This document shows positions 9,256 to 19,908 of a stretch of DNA of 64,000 bases, piece after piece. The position numbers were made by a program, and so were the translations under genes. The notes beneath the pieces were generated by a model, which made no database searches, was not told where the DNA came from, and worked only from the letters and a program-made list of their open reading frames with translations. The stretch is from assembly GCA_026419775.2 (NCBI GenBank), contig JAOPGA020000797.1:1-64000 (forward strand), written 5' to 3'. How positions within the stretch are numbered: position 1 is the first letter of the stretch; every line of letters begins with the position of its first letter. Source of the DNA: Acrasis kona. Lineage: Eukaryota; Heterolobosea; Eutetramitea; Acrasida; Acrasidae.

Positions 9256-11031
9256 ATGGATGATGAACCACCATCCGTGACATTAACTCCACCAAGTCCT
9301 ATCAATGCCAACAAACAAAAAAACGCCTTTCGTACACCTTTCCGTAATAACAGCAACCTTGCGTACAGCGATGACGAGCTTCAAGACGTTTATGGTGAGG
9401 ATTATTTTGAGGACTCACCACGAGGAGTTCAACAAGTAATGATGAAGCCTGAACAGCAACCACATTATTTCGACGATTTAGGTGATAACGTTGAGTACCC
9501 AGAAGACACACCACAACATCACCTTCGGATAGTTCTGCAAAGAATAAGACACTCAGACACTATAGATGAAAAAATACAGCTACAAATGGAGCGATTGGCC
9601 CTGCTAAAGGTGATTAAAGGGCACGTTCACGTGGCAATTGTCAGAGCTCAGCTAGAAATATCACATCTGTACATACAATCAAATGCTCTACCCTCTGCTC
9701 TTATCCATATAGAAAAAGCTTTGAAGACCAATTATGCAATTGCCGAGCAGCTTTCCATCTACGAAGAGTTTCTAAACAAGGAATCTCAGGAATCTATACC
9801 AGCTGAATTTTCTGAGGATAAGGAGTCCATGAGGCTCATGAAAATACATTGTGATGAAATGAGTAATAAAATATTAGTGACAGTGTCCCTAATTCATTAT
9901 AAAACAAACAATTATGAAATGAGCGAACTGCTTTTGGATAAGGTACAGAATATTATTGAAACCATGAACAGCGAACTGGAAATGCGCGGAGAAGACTTTC
10001 AGAGTGATCAAAGACTATTTCCAGTACTTCTTAATAAATCTCTCGTTCAAGAGAAGACAAGTAAAATGCTACAGGCAGAGAAATCTCTGGTTGAATGTTG
10101 GGAAATAAAGGAACAAAAGAACCCTATGCATGTTCTACTGCTTCCTATTTATTATAAGCTTGGTAAAATTTATTCAACCAAGAGCATTTCATCATTAAAC
10201 TCAAGCATAATACACGACACGTCCTCCATACTAGATGCAGAAAAGGCGATTGAAATGTATGAAAAGGCTTTGAAAATCATCGTCAAATGCACAACCGAAT
10301 ACAACAAAGGATTGTTTCAAGAAGAGAGCGAAGCTGGGGAACATATTGAGTTGTTTATTACTCTTGACGAAGCACATTTAAGATATCTACTGGCAAATTT
10401 GCTTAGCGACACGGATAGCTTTGACAAGGCATTGCCTCATTTAGAGAGGGCGGTCGATCTTATCGATCGATATATTGCTAGGAGACAAGACGAACAAACG
10501 ATGCTTACACAAGATTTTTTGTGTTGGTCAGTTCAAGTTAACTTAGGACTAGCATTTGTATTGTTCAAATGTAAACAGTACGATAGGGCCATCTCGTACC
10601 TACAAATCATTGTTCGCAACAATGATCGAGAGATGCATCCTCAACAAAACACACCACGATCCGCTCGTAAACCAGTGCCACCGTCAGGTCTGTTGACCAT
10701 GCTGGAACTAATTGACGTCTACAAAAAACTAGGAACTATTTATTTATTCAAAAGACAATTAGAAGATGCCGTCGTCGTGTACACCAGGGCAACGATGCTA
10801 TCCGCCAAACACGACCAATCCATACACAACGCTCAACCACCACCTCCACCATCATCAACCCATCACCAACAATCAACACAACCAATAGCCAACAACAAGA
10901 ACCAACCACCGGTCACCCTCAACGACTACATGTCCCCACTCACCAGAGATTTAATACAAAGAACGGCCAAGATCAAAAACATGATTTCACATCAACAAGA
11001 ACAAATTTCAAATCAATTATCAAATCTTTAA
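9256..11031 (+). CDS. TPR-repeat protein, TTC23-like (591 aa)
   Basis: This is a single-exon gene. The acidic, disordered N-terminus (about 90 aa; DDELQDVYGEDYFED) precedes helical repeats. Clear TPR-type pairs are at about residues 120-160 (AIVRAQLEISHLYIQSNALPS), 215-240, 335-350 (DAEKAIEMYEKALKII), 385-410 (LANLLSDTDSFDKALPHLER), 435-460 (VNLGLAFVLFKCKQYDRA) and 490-520 (LGTIYLFKRQLEDAVVVYTR). The C-terminus is rich in Pro, Gln and His. The arrangement and the early 'hvaiVrAqleiShLYiq' block recall TTC23, a ciliary-base protein, but other TPR scaffolds are possible. It is divergent from MED22 (17 bp), and its stop overlaps the stop of the convergent PPR gene by 4 nt (11028-11031). Confidence 0.7.
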   Translation: MDDEPPSVTLTPPSPINANKQKNAFRTPFRNNSNLAYSDDELQDVYGEDYFEDSPRGVQQVMMKPEQQPHYFDDLGDNVEYPEDTPQHHLRIVLQRIRHSDTIDEKIQLQMERLALLKVIKGHVHVAIVRAQLEISHLYIQSNALPSALIHIEKALKTNYAIAEQLSIYEEFLNKESQESIPAEFSEDKESMRLMKIHCDEMSNKILVTVSLIHYKTNNYEMSELLLDKVQNIIETMNSELEMRGEDFQSDQRLFPVLLNKSLVQEKTSKMLQAEKSLVECWEIKEQKNPMHVLLLPIYYKLGKIYSTKSISSLNSSIIHDTSSILDAEKAIEMYEKALKIIVKCTTEYNKGLFQEESEAGEHIELFITLDEAHLRYLLANLLSDTDSFDKALPHLERAVDLIDRYIARRQDEQTMLTQDFLCWSVQVNLGLAFVLFKCKQYDRAISYLQIIVRNNDREMHPQQNTPRSARKPVPPSGLLTMLELIDVYKKLGTIYLFKRQLEDAVVVYTRATMLSAKHDQSIHNAQPPPPPSSTHHQQSTQPIANNKNQPPVTLNDYMSPLTRDLIQRTAKIKNMISHQQEQISNQLSNL

Positions 11032-12796
11032 TAAACCAACCCTTCTACAATAGTCCTCGTGTCAACATCGTACCATCTCAATTGAATCTTGTGACTCAGT
11101 TCGCTCTTGATAATCTCTCTGCTCTCTGGATCAGGAATGCTGTCCAAGTATTCTCTCTTGGCCTCTTCGATGTTCTCCTTGTTCAACAAATCGAATCCAA
11201 GCGAGGTGGGGAAGAAGGGCATGGTGTCCACTCCCACAATGATTGGAATCCAGTTCCTTCTCAACTGAAGCTTCCTGGACACATCGGCCAAATCCTCTCT
11301 CATCTTCTTCTTGAGCGCCTGCACCTCCAATTCTTCGGTGCAATAAAAGTATTTGGTAATGTATTGATCGTAGATTGATTTGATGAGATGGTTGTGCTCC
11401 ACTTTGGAACCCTTGACGCGATTACTACGAATGCCATTGAACAAACGTTGTTGTGTTTGTTGTTTGCCCTTGGTGTCTAATTCCATGTAGTCGACGATGG
11501 TCTTGACCAATTTCACATAGTTGTTTTGCCACTCCGTATCGTTGAGCAGGTTGACCTGTGGTTCTACCGAATAACCATCAAAGGTGAAATGTGTGGATTT
11601 GGTGGCCACTGGTAATTCGTATCCTAATTGTTGGTAACGCGCTGCGTCGTTGACGTATGCTGATGCTTGAATGGTGCGATGTTGATCAAAGTGTAACGGT
11701 GCGTATGGATCAATGTCGGAATTGGTTGCGATCCTTAGCGCTGCGTAATAATCTGATTCTTGATTGTCTCCTGGAATCACTTCTATCCTGGTGTCATCTT
11801 GTTGCTCTTGCTTCTTGTCGCCCATGAAGGATGGCGATCTGGATTGGATCATGGCCTTGTGTAGATCGTATGCTTCTTCTTGTTTGTGTGCTGGTAGTAA
11901 CGACTTGACGTAGGAGAGAGGTAATCTGCCGTTGCGGAATTCTAATGCATCCTGTCTCTTCTTGTACAGTAATTTTCCGTTGGCGTGAATGTAGATGGAC
12001 ATGGCCTTGTCGGGTCTTTGCATGTCGATGGCTAGTTTCATTCCGACTTCAAACATTTCTAATAATTTATCATCCTTCTTGACCTTTGATGAGTGGAGAA
12101 GGAATTCTTTGATAAAGTAAATGACTCTTGGCAAGTGCTCTGCAGAGGCGGCTGTTTTGACGAGGGATAGGTATTGCGAGACGTTTACTTGAATGTTTCT
12201 TCTCTTCATGTCGTGATAAACTTGAATGGCCTCACCCAAATAGCCGCCGTCACATTCACACTGCGATCATTAATCATATGACAATTCATGAAACTTACTG
12301 CTTTGAGCACTGCTGTAAATACGGTTGAATCGCAGTATTTTAGTTGGATTCTTTGGTAATTATCAAACACTTCGGTGATTAACTTCTTCTCCGAGGCGTC
12401 TTTTAAATTATCAATAAAAATTTGTTGGCCCTCGCGGACTTTTTTGAAGGGTTTTGGATTTTCTATAGCATTTTGCTTTTGTTGCTCTGGTGTTAGACCT
12501 TCAGGTTGTTTCCAGCGCTTGTATTTTAGAGGCAGTGATTTCTTTTTATTAACAATGGAGGACGGTAATTTATCAAGATAACGCTCCTTATACAAATTAA
12601 AGATTTGTCTTTTTGCTTTGTTCTTTGTTGTTTTATCTTGAAGTGGATCAAAGGGCTTGCTTCCAACAATCACCTGACCAATTGTGGCATTTCTCGTCTG
12701 ACATTCTAAAAAATCTTATTGCGGTATAAATGGTGATGGCATACTGGTGAATTGTATCCTTTTGATACTATTCGAAGAAGCTCTAAACAGAAGCAT
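11028..12796 (-). CDS. Mitochondrial PPR-like protein, three exons (about 563 aa)
   Basis: Exons are 12745-12796, 12299-12705 and 11028-12260 (introns 39 and 38 nt). The first exon is only 52 nt and supplies the start. Without it the frame has no Met for over 100 residues. The resulting N-terminus MLLFRASSNSIKRIQF is a textbook mitochondrial targeting peptide (Arg/Lys, Ser, hydrophobic, no acid). PPR-like helix pairs are visible: 'FTAVLKACECDGYLGEAIQV' spanning exon junction 2, 'YHDMKRRNIQVNVSQYLSLV', and 'DKAMSIYIHANG'. The C-terminal half is charged and not recognised; it may be a lineage-specific mitoribosome or RNA-processing factor. It is head to head with the small gene at 12860 (63 bp) and its stop overlaps the TPR gene. 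Confidence 0.75.
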
Positions 12797-12859
12797 GTGA
12801 ATTTAAAGGTTGACCAATGTGATTTTGTAAAAAAAACTTTGACAAGGGTCCACTTTCTG

Positions 12860-13232
12860 ATGGAAGACCATAAACCATCAACAATCTCTCAGGATGAAAA
12901 GAATATAAAAACGTGAGGCTCTCTATTCAGGCCGATACTTACCTCTCAGCACACCAACATCACAATATGGCAGCGAATCGGATTTTAATTTTATGGCAAA
13001 GAAAATAGCAAGATTCCTGGACACAAGCAAGCCAACGCAGGATAAAATCTCCAAAGAAAACAAGATGAAAAAAAGAATGATAAAGGGCGACGTTATAGTC
13101 AAGTGTAGCACAGAGTCAAAAAATATTGAACCAGAAAACATGATCCAAATTGCAAAACAAATTGTACAAAAAAGTTATGAAGAAACACAAACAGTGAGAG
13201 AATTTAGCAAACTCGATTTGGATAAAAAGTAA
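12860..13232 (+). CDS. Small hypothetical protein, two exons (about 111 aa)
   Basis: Exons are 12860-12912 and 12950-13232, joined by a 37-nt intron (GTGAGG...CTCTCAG). The spliced frame runs MEDHKPSTISQDEKNIKT into TPTSQYGSESDFNF and on to KLDLDKK. Splicing removes the need for the internal Met at 12993. The product is Lys-rich with a predicted long helix (QIAKQIVQKSYEETQTVREF) and no recognised domain. The intron phase match (2 nt + 1 nt) and the typical intron length support the model. It is convergent with the gene ending at 13303, with a CATAAC-c-GTTATG dyad between them near 13248-13260. Confidence 0.6.
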
Positions 13233-13302
13233 ATGAAATCATAAAAACATAACCGTTATGATAGTTTCACAAACTTGTTTTTAATATACAAAATCTCAAT
13301 AT

Positions 13303-14673
13303 TTACAAGTTATTGGCATTATTATTAAAAAACTCATCGAGAACGCATTTGCTGAAATAATCAGCACCGGTGCTCGGTATGACTTGAGTAGTAGCACCAC
13401 AAAGTTGGTTATACAAGTTCTGTACATCGGTCTTGTTGGAAGGTATATACAAATTAGGCATCGTTTGTGGCACGGTGTTGTATTCAAGAATATTACTAGG
13501 GAAGGACAACATACTAGGCGTAGTGGGCGATAACAAGCTAGCTGTGGATGGGCTTTGCTCTGGCAACAATTGTGAACCATGTTGTTGCTGTTGTGCTGGT
13601 CGCGTTGGTTGCGACGACTCCAATTCCTTGGTAATTGGCTGTGGTTGTTCTTGTGGTAATGATTGTACCACTGATAAATTGGATTGATCTTCCAACGAAG
13701 CACCAGCATCGCTTATATCCTTCATGCGCTTTATGCGCTTGTAAGATGGTTCTACGCGTTGTTTGGATACGGGGGACCGCTTCAAAAGTGCGCGAACCTT
13801 TTTCGGAGTGACTTGCACTTTTTCTTCTGCTTTTAGTTGTGATCTCAAGTTGTTCACTTCTCCCCACACTTCTGCTCCTTTTCCAGTCTTTCTTGCGAAA
13901 ATGTGAAACAGTTCGGATTCGTGAACACAGGTGCAATCTGCGCTATCGGGCTCCACACAAATGTTTCTCTCGTCGTGATGATCGTAAGTGTTCTCTTCGT
14001 TAGCGTCTTCGTGTTCTTGTTCGTCGATTTCCTCTTCCTCATTCTCCTTCAAACGAATCAAATGAGTGGTCAAGAAGAATGGTCTTCTAAAGTTGTGGAA
14101 CGAACAAACGTTGAAGCAAAATCTATAACTTGCATTCAAGTAACCTGGTTGGTTGCTCTTTCGTATGGTTTTGCTCTTCTCTATTAAAATGGACGTTTCT
14201 GATTTTGTGTTGAGTAGAATTTGTTGGTTGGTCTCTCCATCTAGTAGTCTGAAAGCTAAGCGATATGACTTGAAGACTGCTTGTGGCAGCGTGATCAACA
14301 TGTCGTACTTGTAGGGAGAGCAGTATAACTTGGGTGGAAAGTAGGATATAAAATATTTGGAAGTCTTTCTAGCAGGTTTGATTTGAACTTTAGCTCTAAA
14401 AAGAGAAGACATGTTGTTGTGGTTGTGATATAGGGCACCGGCGTTTAGAGAGCATATCGTTTCTCTTTTTACTCTCTTGTTGATCCGTGATGTTTTGGAA
14501 GTGTTAGCGACTTCGTCCTCACTTTCTTCTTCTGCAGTCGAAACCTGAGGCTCTTCATCGTGAGACTCGTTGTCTAGGACGAATGGATTCGATTCGATTT
14601 TGGCATTTTCAGTGCCGTAGGCCGGTCTTAATGTTTCAGCACTACTACGGTGCTCCTCTGGTGTTATAAGCAT
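13303..14673 (-). CDS. Hypothetical protein with central beta-rich domain and Gln/Pro-rich tail (456 aa)
   Basis: An uninterrupted frame starts at MLITPEEHRSS. The first 70 residues are acidic and Ser-rich and end in a basic patch (RINKRVKRE) that could be a nuclear signal. Residues about 88-210 look like a compact beta domain (KYFISYFPPKLYCSPYKYDM, SYRLAFRLLDGET, ASYRFCFNVCSFHNFRRPFF). An acidic and His-rich stretch follows (EEEEIDEQEHED). A second basic segment (TPKKVRALLKRSP) leads into a disordered Gln/Ser/Pro region with QQQQ. The layout suggests a nuclear regulator or DNA-binding protein, but I recognise no family. Confidence 0.6.
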   Translation of the reverse strand: MLITPEEHRSSAETLRPAYGTENAKIESNPFVLDNESHDEEPQVSTAEEESEDEVANTSKTSRINKRVKRETICSLNAGALYHNHNNMSSLFRAKVQIKPARKTSKYFISYFPPKLYCSPYKYDMLITLPQAVFKSYRLAFRLLDGETNQQILLNTKSETSILIEKSKTIRKSNQPGYLNASYRFCFNVCSFHNFRRPFFLTTHLIRLKENEEEEIDEQEHEDANEENTYDHHDERNICVEPDSADCTCVHESELFHIFARKTGKGAEVWGEVNNLRSQLKAEEKVQVTPKKVRALLKRSPVSKQRVEPSYKRIKRMKDISDAGASLEDQSNLSVVQSLPQEQPQPITKELESSQPTRPAQQQQHGSQLLPEQSPSTASLLSPTTPSMLSFPSNILEYNTVPQTMPNLYIPSNKTDVQNLYNQLCGATTQVIPSTGADYFSKCVLDEFFNNNANNL

Positions 14674-15448
14674 GTTGTTGTTTGGTTAAATGCCAACCAA
14701 TTTCCTTTTGGCTTTTAGGATAATGGAGTTATTTAGCGGATACTAAAAATAACTGTTCGGGAAAAATAATTATAGAAACAAACTGTCAGAAGCGGTCGGG
14801 TGGAATTTAAACAGAATTTCTTTTCAAAAATAAAGTATTTAGGAGTTGCACAGGACGGTTTTAAAATTCCTTATGAACTTCTCTGTTTAATATCCTTTGA
14901 TCATTGTGCATGTTTATTATTACGTAGATGGGTAATAATGTGTAATATTGAAAATAATCACATAACTTTTGGGCGAATAGAAAAGTTCAGATATCGCTGT
15001 AGATCACATTCTGATGGATTACAATTGTACAAAATTTCTGATGAATTGTTTTCAAAAAGTCCTTCCTGTTTCAAATGGCTTCTCATTGCACTCACTCCTT
15101 CGCTTTGAACGTTACATCCCTTCGGATTTAAAGTATACTGCATCACTTTAGCACGCTACGTCAATCTGATTTGTATCTTATGAACCAGTACACATCCCAT
15201 GATAACCGCTGCAAAATCTCTTAAAAGTTTGTCTTGAGGCTATACTTGAATGTTTGTTCTTGTTCCTTCTTGTTCGTTTTTTACAAAGCTATTTTTATGT
15301 TGGCAAGAAATTGATTTACCGATAGACAAAACAAAGGTAAAGGATCTTTAATCATAACGATGTGTACACTCATATAGAGAATCACATTTTGTTTTACTGT
15401 TCAAATAATTTTTGTAATACCGCTTCTTGTAAATTAACAACTCTAGCA
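14674..15448. other. Intergenic region with a weak open frame (14800-15108)
   Basis: This 775-bp stretch lies between the start of the minus-strand gene at 14673 and the RCC1 gene. A plus-strand frame at 14800-15108 has no ATG at its beginning. It contains 'FKIPYELLCLISFDHCACLL', which vaguely resembles an F-box helix. It could be an exon of an unresolved gene or a decayed fragment. The remaining 340 bp before 15449 are AT-rich, with T-tracts and no recognised motif. Confidence 0.35.
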
Positions 15449-16861
15449 ATGATGTCTATGGGCAACGGAAACACTAGTGAGTAGACAATATATTCAACGC
15501 CATTAATCACGCCGTAGTTTTTACAGTAGGAGGTAACTTCAACGGTCAATTAGGACTTGGCGTCACAGACGATTATGCTGTCCTCGAAATCTGCAGCGCT
15601 TTATCTGAGAAAAGTATAATAAGCATTCAAGCGGGGCACGAACATTGTTTCGCGCTAACAGAGGACGGAAAAGTATACGCATGGGGAGACAACTTTCATG
15701 GTAGGCAAATGAAATTCAATTAGTAAAATTTATTTATTAGGTCAATTATGCATGACCAACAGGAAAATCGATTATGCAGACTTTACTTCTGATTTATTGT
15801 CCAGTGATATTGAACTGAACCCAGACATTAGAACCAAACCAACGCTTGTGGAAGCGCTCAAGGACTACAAGATTGAAAAAATATCTGCTGGGTGGTCTCA
15901 CACAATAGCATTAACTGGTATCAATTAACCCGAACCATACTAAACAATATAGATGACGGTAAGGTTTTTACGTGGGGCTGTAACGAACACGGAGAGTTGG
16001 GAATAGGAGAGAATCTAAAGGATGCCAAGTACTTTACCCCGCAATCCATTCCGGAATTCGCAAATACTGTTGTGGTGGATGTATTAGCTGGCTGGAACTT
16101 CTCTGTAGTCGTGACAGCTTCTGGTCAAATCTACTCGTGGGGTAGGAACAGTATTGGACAATTAGGTCAAGGTCATTGCTATCAAATATGGAGTCCTCGA
16201 CCAGTGGAATTATCGCACAAATCTATACAGAAGATTGCAGTTGGTGGACAGCACTGTCATGCACTTACTAATCAAGGATCTGTTCTGTCTTGGTAAGTAT
16301 GATACAATACATCGTCTAAATCTCAAAGGGGATCTAATCAACATGGTCAGCTAGGCATAGGTTATGAGGTTAATCACAAATCCTCTCCAGGGTACATAGA
16401 TGGTATGAAGGACAGAAGAGTCTCGTTCATGCATGCTGCGGCAAAGAGCTCTTATGTTATTACTGAAGCTAGAGAGATTTATGTATGGGGCTTCAATAAA
16501 AATGGGATGTTGGGTTTAGGCGACCAGATCGATAAACTGGAGCCTTGTTTGTTAAAAATACCAAGTAATTACGTTGTTAAAAACATATTTTGTGGGACAA
16601 GTTCAGAGTCTTGCTTCTTGTTAATGGAAACGGGACAGTTGTTTGCTATAGGCTCTAATCAATTTGGTCAATTATCACTTGGTAACCGAAAGAATAGAAA
16701 CCAATTTGAAGAGGTGCTTGTTGGGGGGAAGAAATTAGCTAGGGTTGCCAAGGTTTCGCTTGGGGGCCATGTTTAGTGTTGTTCTGACAAGAGGGGCACT
16801 ATCAATCAACACCAACATAAAAATAGAAGATGACTATACCTCACCGATCGTAATTGGGTGA
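15449..16861 (+). CDS. RCC1-repeat protein, five exons, probable single-base frameshift near the 3' end
   Basis: Exons are 15449-15476, 15527-15700, 15741-15917, 15953-16292 and 16329-16861 (introns 50, 40, 35 and 36 nt). RCC1 blades are obvious: GGNFNGQLGLG, VYAWGDNFHGQL, VFTWGCNEHGELGIG, IYSWGRNSIGQLGQG, SWGSNQHGQLGIG, IYVWGFNKNGMLGLG and LFAIGSNQFGQLSLG, enough for a seven-bladed propeller. As given, the frame ends at TAG 16774-16776 in the middle of a blade. Reading the G5 run at 16762-16766 as G4 gives VSLGAMFSVVLTRG, which completes the blade and ends at TGA 16859-16861 (about 416 aa, length divisible by three). RCC1 propellers serve as guanine-exchange or scaffold modules; the substrate here cannot be told. 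A soluble protein is likely, with no signal peptide. Confidence 0.8.
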
Positions 16862-17241
16862 ACTGAGTGGTCTATGAGGTTGTTGACCACAATAACCTTT
16901 ATTCACAAACAACATGGATGAGTACAGTAGAGTTCTTTGTATGTGTAATGATGCAGGTATTGGTGTAAGATATTGAAGACACTAGAATAAAACGTTCACT
17001 TTACAATTTCAGCTTTTAATTCATTCGAGACTTTCACGTTGTAACCAAAAGACTCACAATGTGGAGATCGAAGTATGCAGTTCAGAGTAAGTTCATACTA
17101 TGTGTAACAAGCAGTTTGACATGTCTCTCTATTACTAATATCCCACATCTCATTATCCTCAACAGTACCTATAATAGATCACAAAAGGAAGTATGTTTTA
17201 ATATCTGAAAACGAGCATATCATCGACAACAAGAATGTTTA
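16862..17241. other. Intergenic region, possible tiny spliced ORF
   Basis: Between the RCC1 and katanin 3' ends lie 380 bp without a clear gene. An ATG near 16915 starts MDEYSRVLCMCNDA. A GTATTGG...TTTCAG candidate intron of 56 nt and a second GTAAG...CAACAG pair follow, but the spliced frame closes after a few codons. It could be a small-peptide gene, a decayed gene or UTR sequence. Confidence 0.3.
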
Positions 17242-19057
17242 TTAAGTCGAACCGAACTCGTCCATCCACTCTTGGTAATGTTTGAGTTGGTCTGGCGAAA
17301 CAGAACTAGATACATTCTTCATTGCAAGCTCTAAATCTGACATGCTGATTGGAATGGAATTTACATCTGACATTTGCATCTTGAGCGCGTTAACGTCCCC
17401 CATGGCACCATTCTTGATGAGTCTTCTCATTGGCATCATTGAGGCATCTCTACATACAATCTTGATATCAGATGCACTGTAGTTATTGGTAATGGAAACC
17501 AAATTATTAATATCTACATCATCTCCGATTGATATGTTTGGTTGATTAATCAAAAATAGTTCGAACAGTTGCTTGCGACATTTCTCATCGGGTAGTGGTA
17601 TATATATTCTCTTCTCTAAGCGTCTCCTCATGGCGTCATCTATTGACCAGGGGTGATTTGTGGCACCGAGAACTAATACAGTTTTGCTTCTTGGCTTCTC
17701 CTTCTCCTTCCCTTCTTCTTCTGGATCACTAGTATCAACAGGGTTTTCATCATTATTTTCTCCTTCCTTTTCTTTTTTATCCTTTTCTGCTTCCTCTTGG
17801 GTGTGTATGCCATCCATTTGTACAAGAATTTCTGTTTTGACTCTTCTGCTAGCCTCATGCTCGCTAGGATTATCTCTTGATTGACATAGTGAGTCGATCT
17901 CATCAATAAATATTGTAGTTGGTGCATAATGACGCGCCATTTCGAAAAGAAGACGAACTAGCTTCTCGCTCTCACCACGCCATTTACTAGTGATCGTTGC
18001 CATAGAGACATTGAAGAAGGTAGTATTGCATTCTGTCGCAACTGCCTTAGCTAGCATAGTTTTACCTAGATAGTTAGTCAAAACCTAGTTTTATAAACGC
18101 CACCCACCTGTTCCAGGAGGCCCAAATAAAAGAATGCCCTTCCAAGGTTCACGAATTCCGGTGAAGAATTCTGGTAAAATTTGTGGTAAAATAACAGCTT
18201 CTTGAAGAAGATGCTTAACTTCATCCTGGCCGGCAATGTCTGACCACTTAACTTTGCAGTCGTGTTGAACCACGTCATTCTCCAACATCGTAACCAGTTC
18301 GTTATCTGCACTAGACTTTGGTACATATTTTGGCATTCCATTAGGAGCCAATTCTTCCTTGGGCTTTTCCTCCACTGCTCCGTCTTTGCCTTTCGACACA
18401 GCTCCATTTATTCTGTCAAAGTTAAATGATAAAAAGAATCAAAGTTATACTTTGCGCTAATGGGCTGCTTTCCTCCTGGTTGCACTTTTCCCTTTGTAGG
18501 AACTTGAGGTTGAGGTACTTTAACATTTTTAGCGGCAGTTGGTGCCGCCTTTACAACCTAAACATTCAATAAATATAACAGGATGTGTGCTTACAGATGG
18601 CTGCTTTGGTTTCCCCCTGAAGGAAGGCTTAGATGGAAGTGGAGCCCACACATCAGGATCTGACGATATTGATGAATCGTCGCTACTATAAACGTCGCTC
18701 CTCCTAGCTGCTTTGTTAACCACATAATCTTCCTCTTTTTTATTGGAGGTTAAATCTCCACTGAACCTCGACAACTCCTGTTGAAGCAGAATGGTAACCT
18801 GGTGCTCCTCCTGGAGTTGAACTCGGGCCTGCTTCCAATTCATATATTGTTTCGAAGTCTTTTCCAATTTACCCATATATCTGTTCTCTTAGAAAATAGT
18901 GCTAATTACATGCTTACCCATCCAATTGACCAAGAGCAATCTCATATTGAACAATAGCAGAATGATATTGACCTAAAAGTGCATTCTCTCGTGCCATCTT
19001 AATAGTGTCTATCACACCCTGCAGCTGCGCCTTATGTTGGAACGAACTATCAGACAT
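17242..19057 (-). CDS. KATNA1: Katanin p60 catalytic subunit (microtubule-severing AAA ATPase), about 553 aa
   Basis: Exons are 18918-19057, 18595-18880, 18451-18557, 18108-18412 and 17242-18065 (introns 37, 37, 38 and 42 nt). The N-terminal helical hairpin ([20 protein letters not shown]) matches the katanin MIT-like domain, followed by a Ser/Lys linker. The AAA core has Walker A GPPGTGKT, interrupted by the last intron after GPPGT, then the pore loop [11 protein letters not shown], Walker [12 protein letters not shown], sensor 1 GATNHPW and arginine fingers [13 protein letters not shown]. The C-terminal helix has the Vps4/katanin signature ([12 protein letters not shown]). A highly acidic/Lys insert of about 40 residues (17683-17811) lies between the 'VQMDG' helix and sensor 1, where human katanin has a short loop. 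The protein severs microtubules in cilia, spindle and cortex. It is head to head with GPX (112 bp). Confidence 0.92.
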
Positions 19058-19169
19058 TTTCAAATCGATTCTCTTCTCTAGTCAACCGTTATAATTTGAG
19101 TAAGTCGTAGTATGTTGATTAAAAATCCGCATCTAGTTTGGGTTCGAAAGTCAACTTTGAAGAAACACT

Positions 19170-19728
19170 ATGAACATATCGAAGTTTCAGGTGAAAGCTG
19201 CTGACGGAGGCAATGTGAGTCTATCCAATTATCTTGGAAAGGTCATATTGGTTGTTAACGTAGCTTCAAAGTGTGGCTTTACACCTCAATATAAGTAATT
19301 CTGCTGGACGCTTCTTTCATCTAAACCAATTAGAGATCTTAGTAACTTGTATAGTAAATATCATGATAAAGGCTTAGAAATTTTGGCCTTCCCATGTAAC
19401 CAGTTCGGTAAACAAGGTACAAATTGCTAACATCACGCGGTCAAGCTAAATTATTATAGAACCTGGAACCAATGACGAAATTTGTAAATTTGCTCAAACA
19501 ACCTATAATACTGAGTTTCCAATATTTGCTAAAGTTAATGTAAATGGAGACGACGCAGATCCGCTATTCGATTTTCTCAAAAAGGAACAACCAGGTTTGT
19601 TCGGTAGCAAACTAATTAAGTGGAACTTCACAAAATTTCTTGTTAATAGACAAGGAAGGTGTGTAAAAAGATTTGGACCCATGGATAACCCAAAAAATTT
19701 TGAAAGAGAAGTGGCAAATCTTCTGTAA
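19170..19728 (+). CDS. GPX: Glutathione peroxidase family, Cys-type (158 aa)
   Basis: Exons are 19170-19294, 19334-19416 and 19460-19728 (introns 39 and 43 nt). It reduces hydroperoxides. The peroxidatic site is NVASKCGFT, with Cys rather than selenocysteine. The Gln site is FPCNQFG and the Trp-Asn site is KWNFTKFL, so the Cys/Gln/Trp/Asn tetrad is complete. The Cys in FPCNQFG near the resolving position, and the short monomeric-type length without an oligomerisation loop, suggest a thioredoxin-dependent enzyme of the plant/bacterial kind. There is no targeting peptide, so it is probably cytosolic. The gene is visible only when the three short exons are joined. Confidence 0.92.
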
Positions 19729-19908
19729 TTTTATTGAATCCTTATGTTAAATGAATGAAAACTAGTAATACATGCATAGAAAATAGATTAAAACTCAATT
19801 TTAATATCCTTATTGTTGTTTCTTTTTCTTTTCTTTTCTTCAACAAGGATTTTTGTAATAACGCATAGTTGATTGGGTGATTTTTATCTTGAAAATAAGT
19901 CAACCATC

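Noticed and set aside
19296..19460. Selenocysteine insertion in the glutathione peroxidase
   Set aside because: The peroxidatic codon is TGT (Cys); no in-frame TGA is present once the introns are removed.
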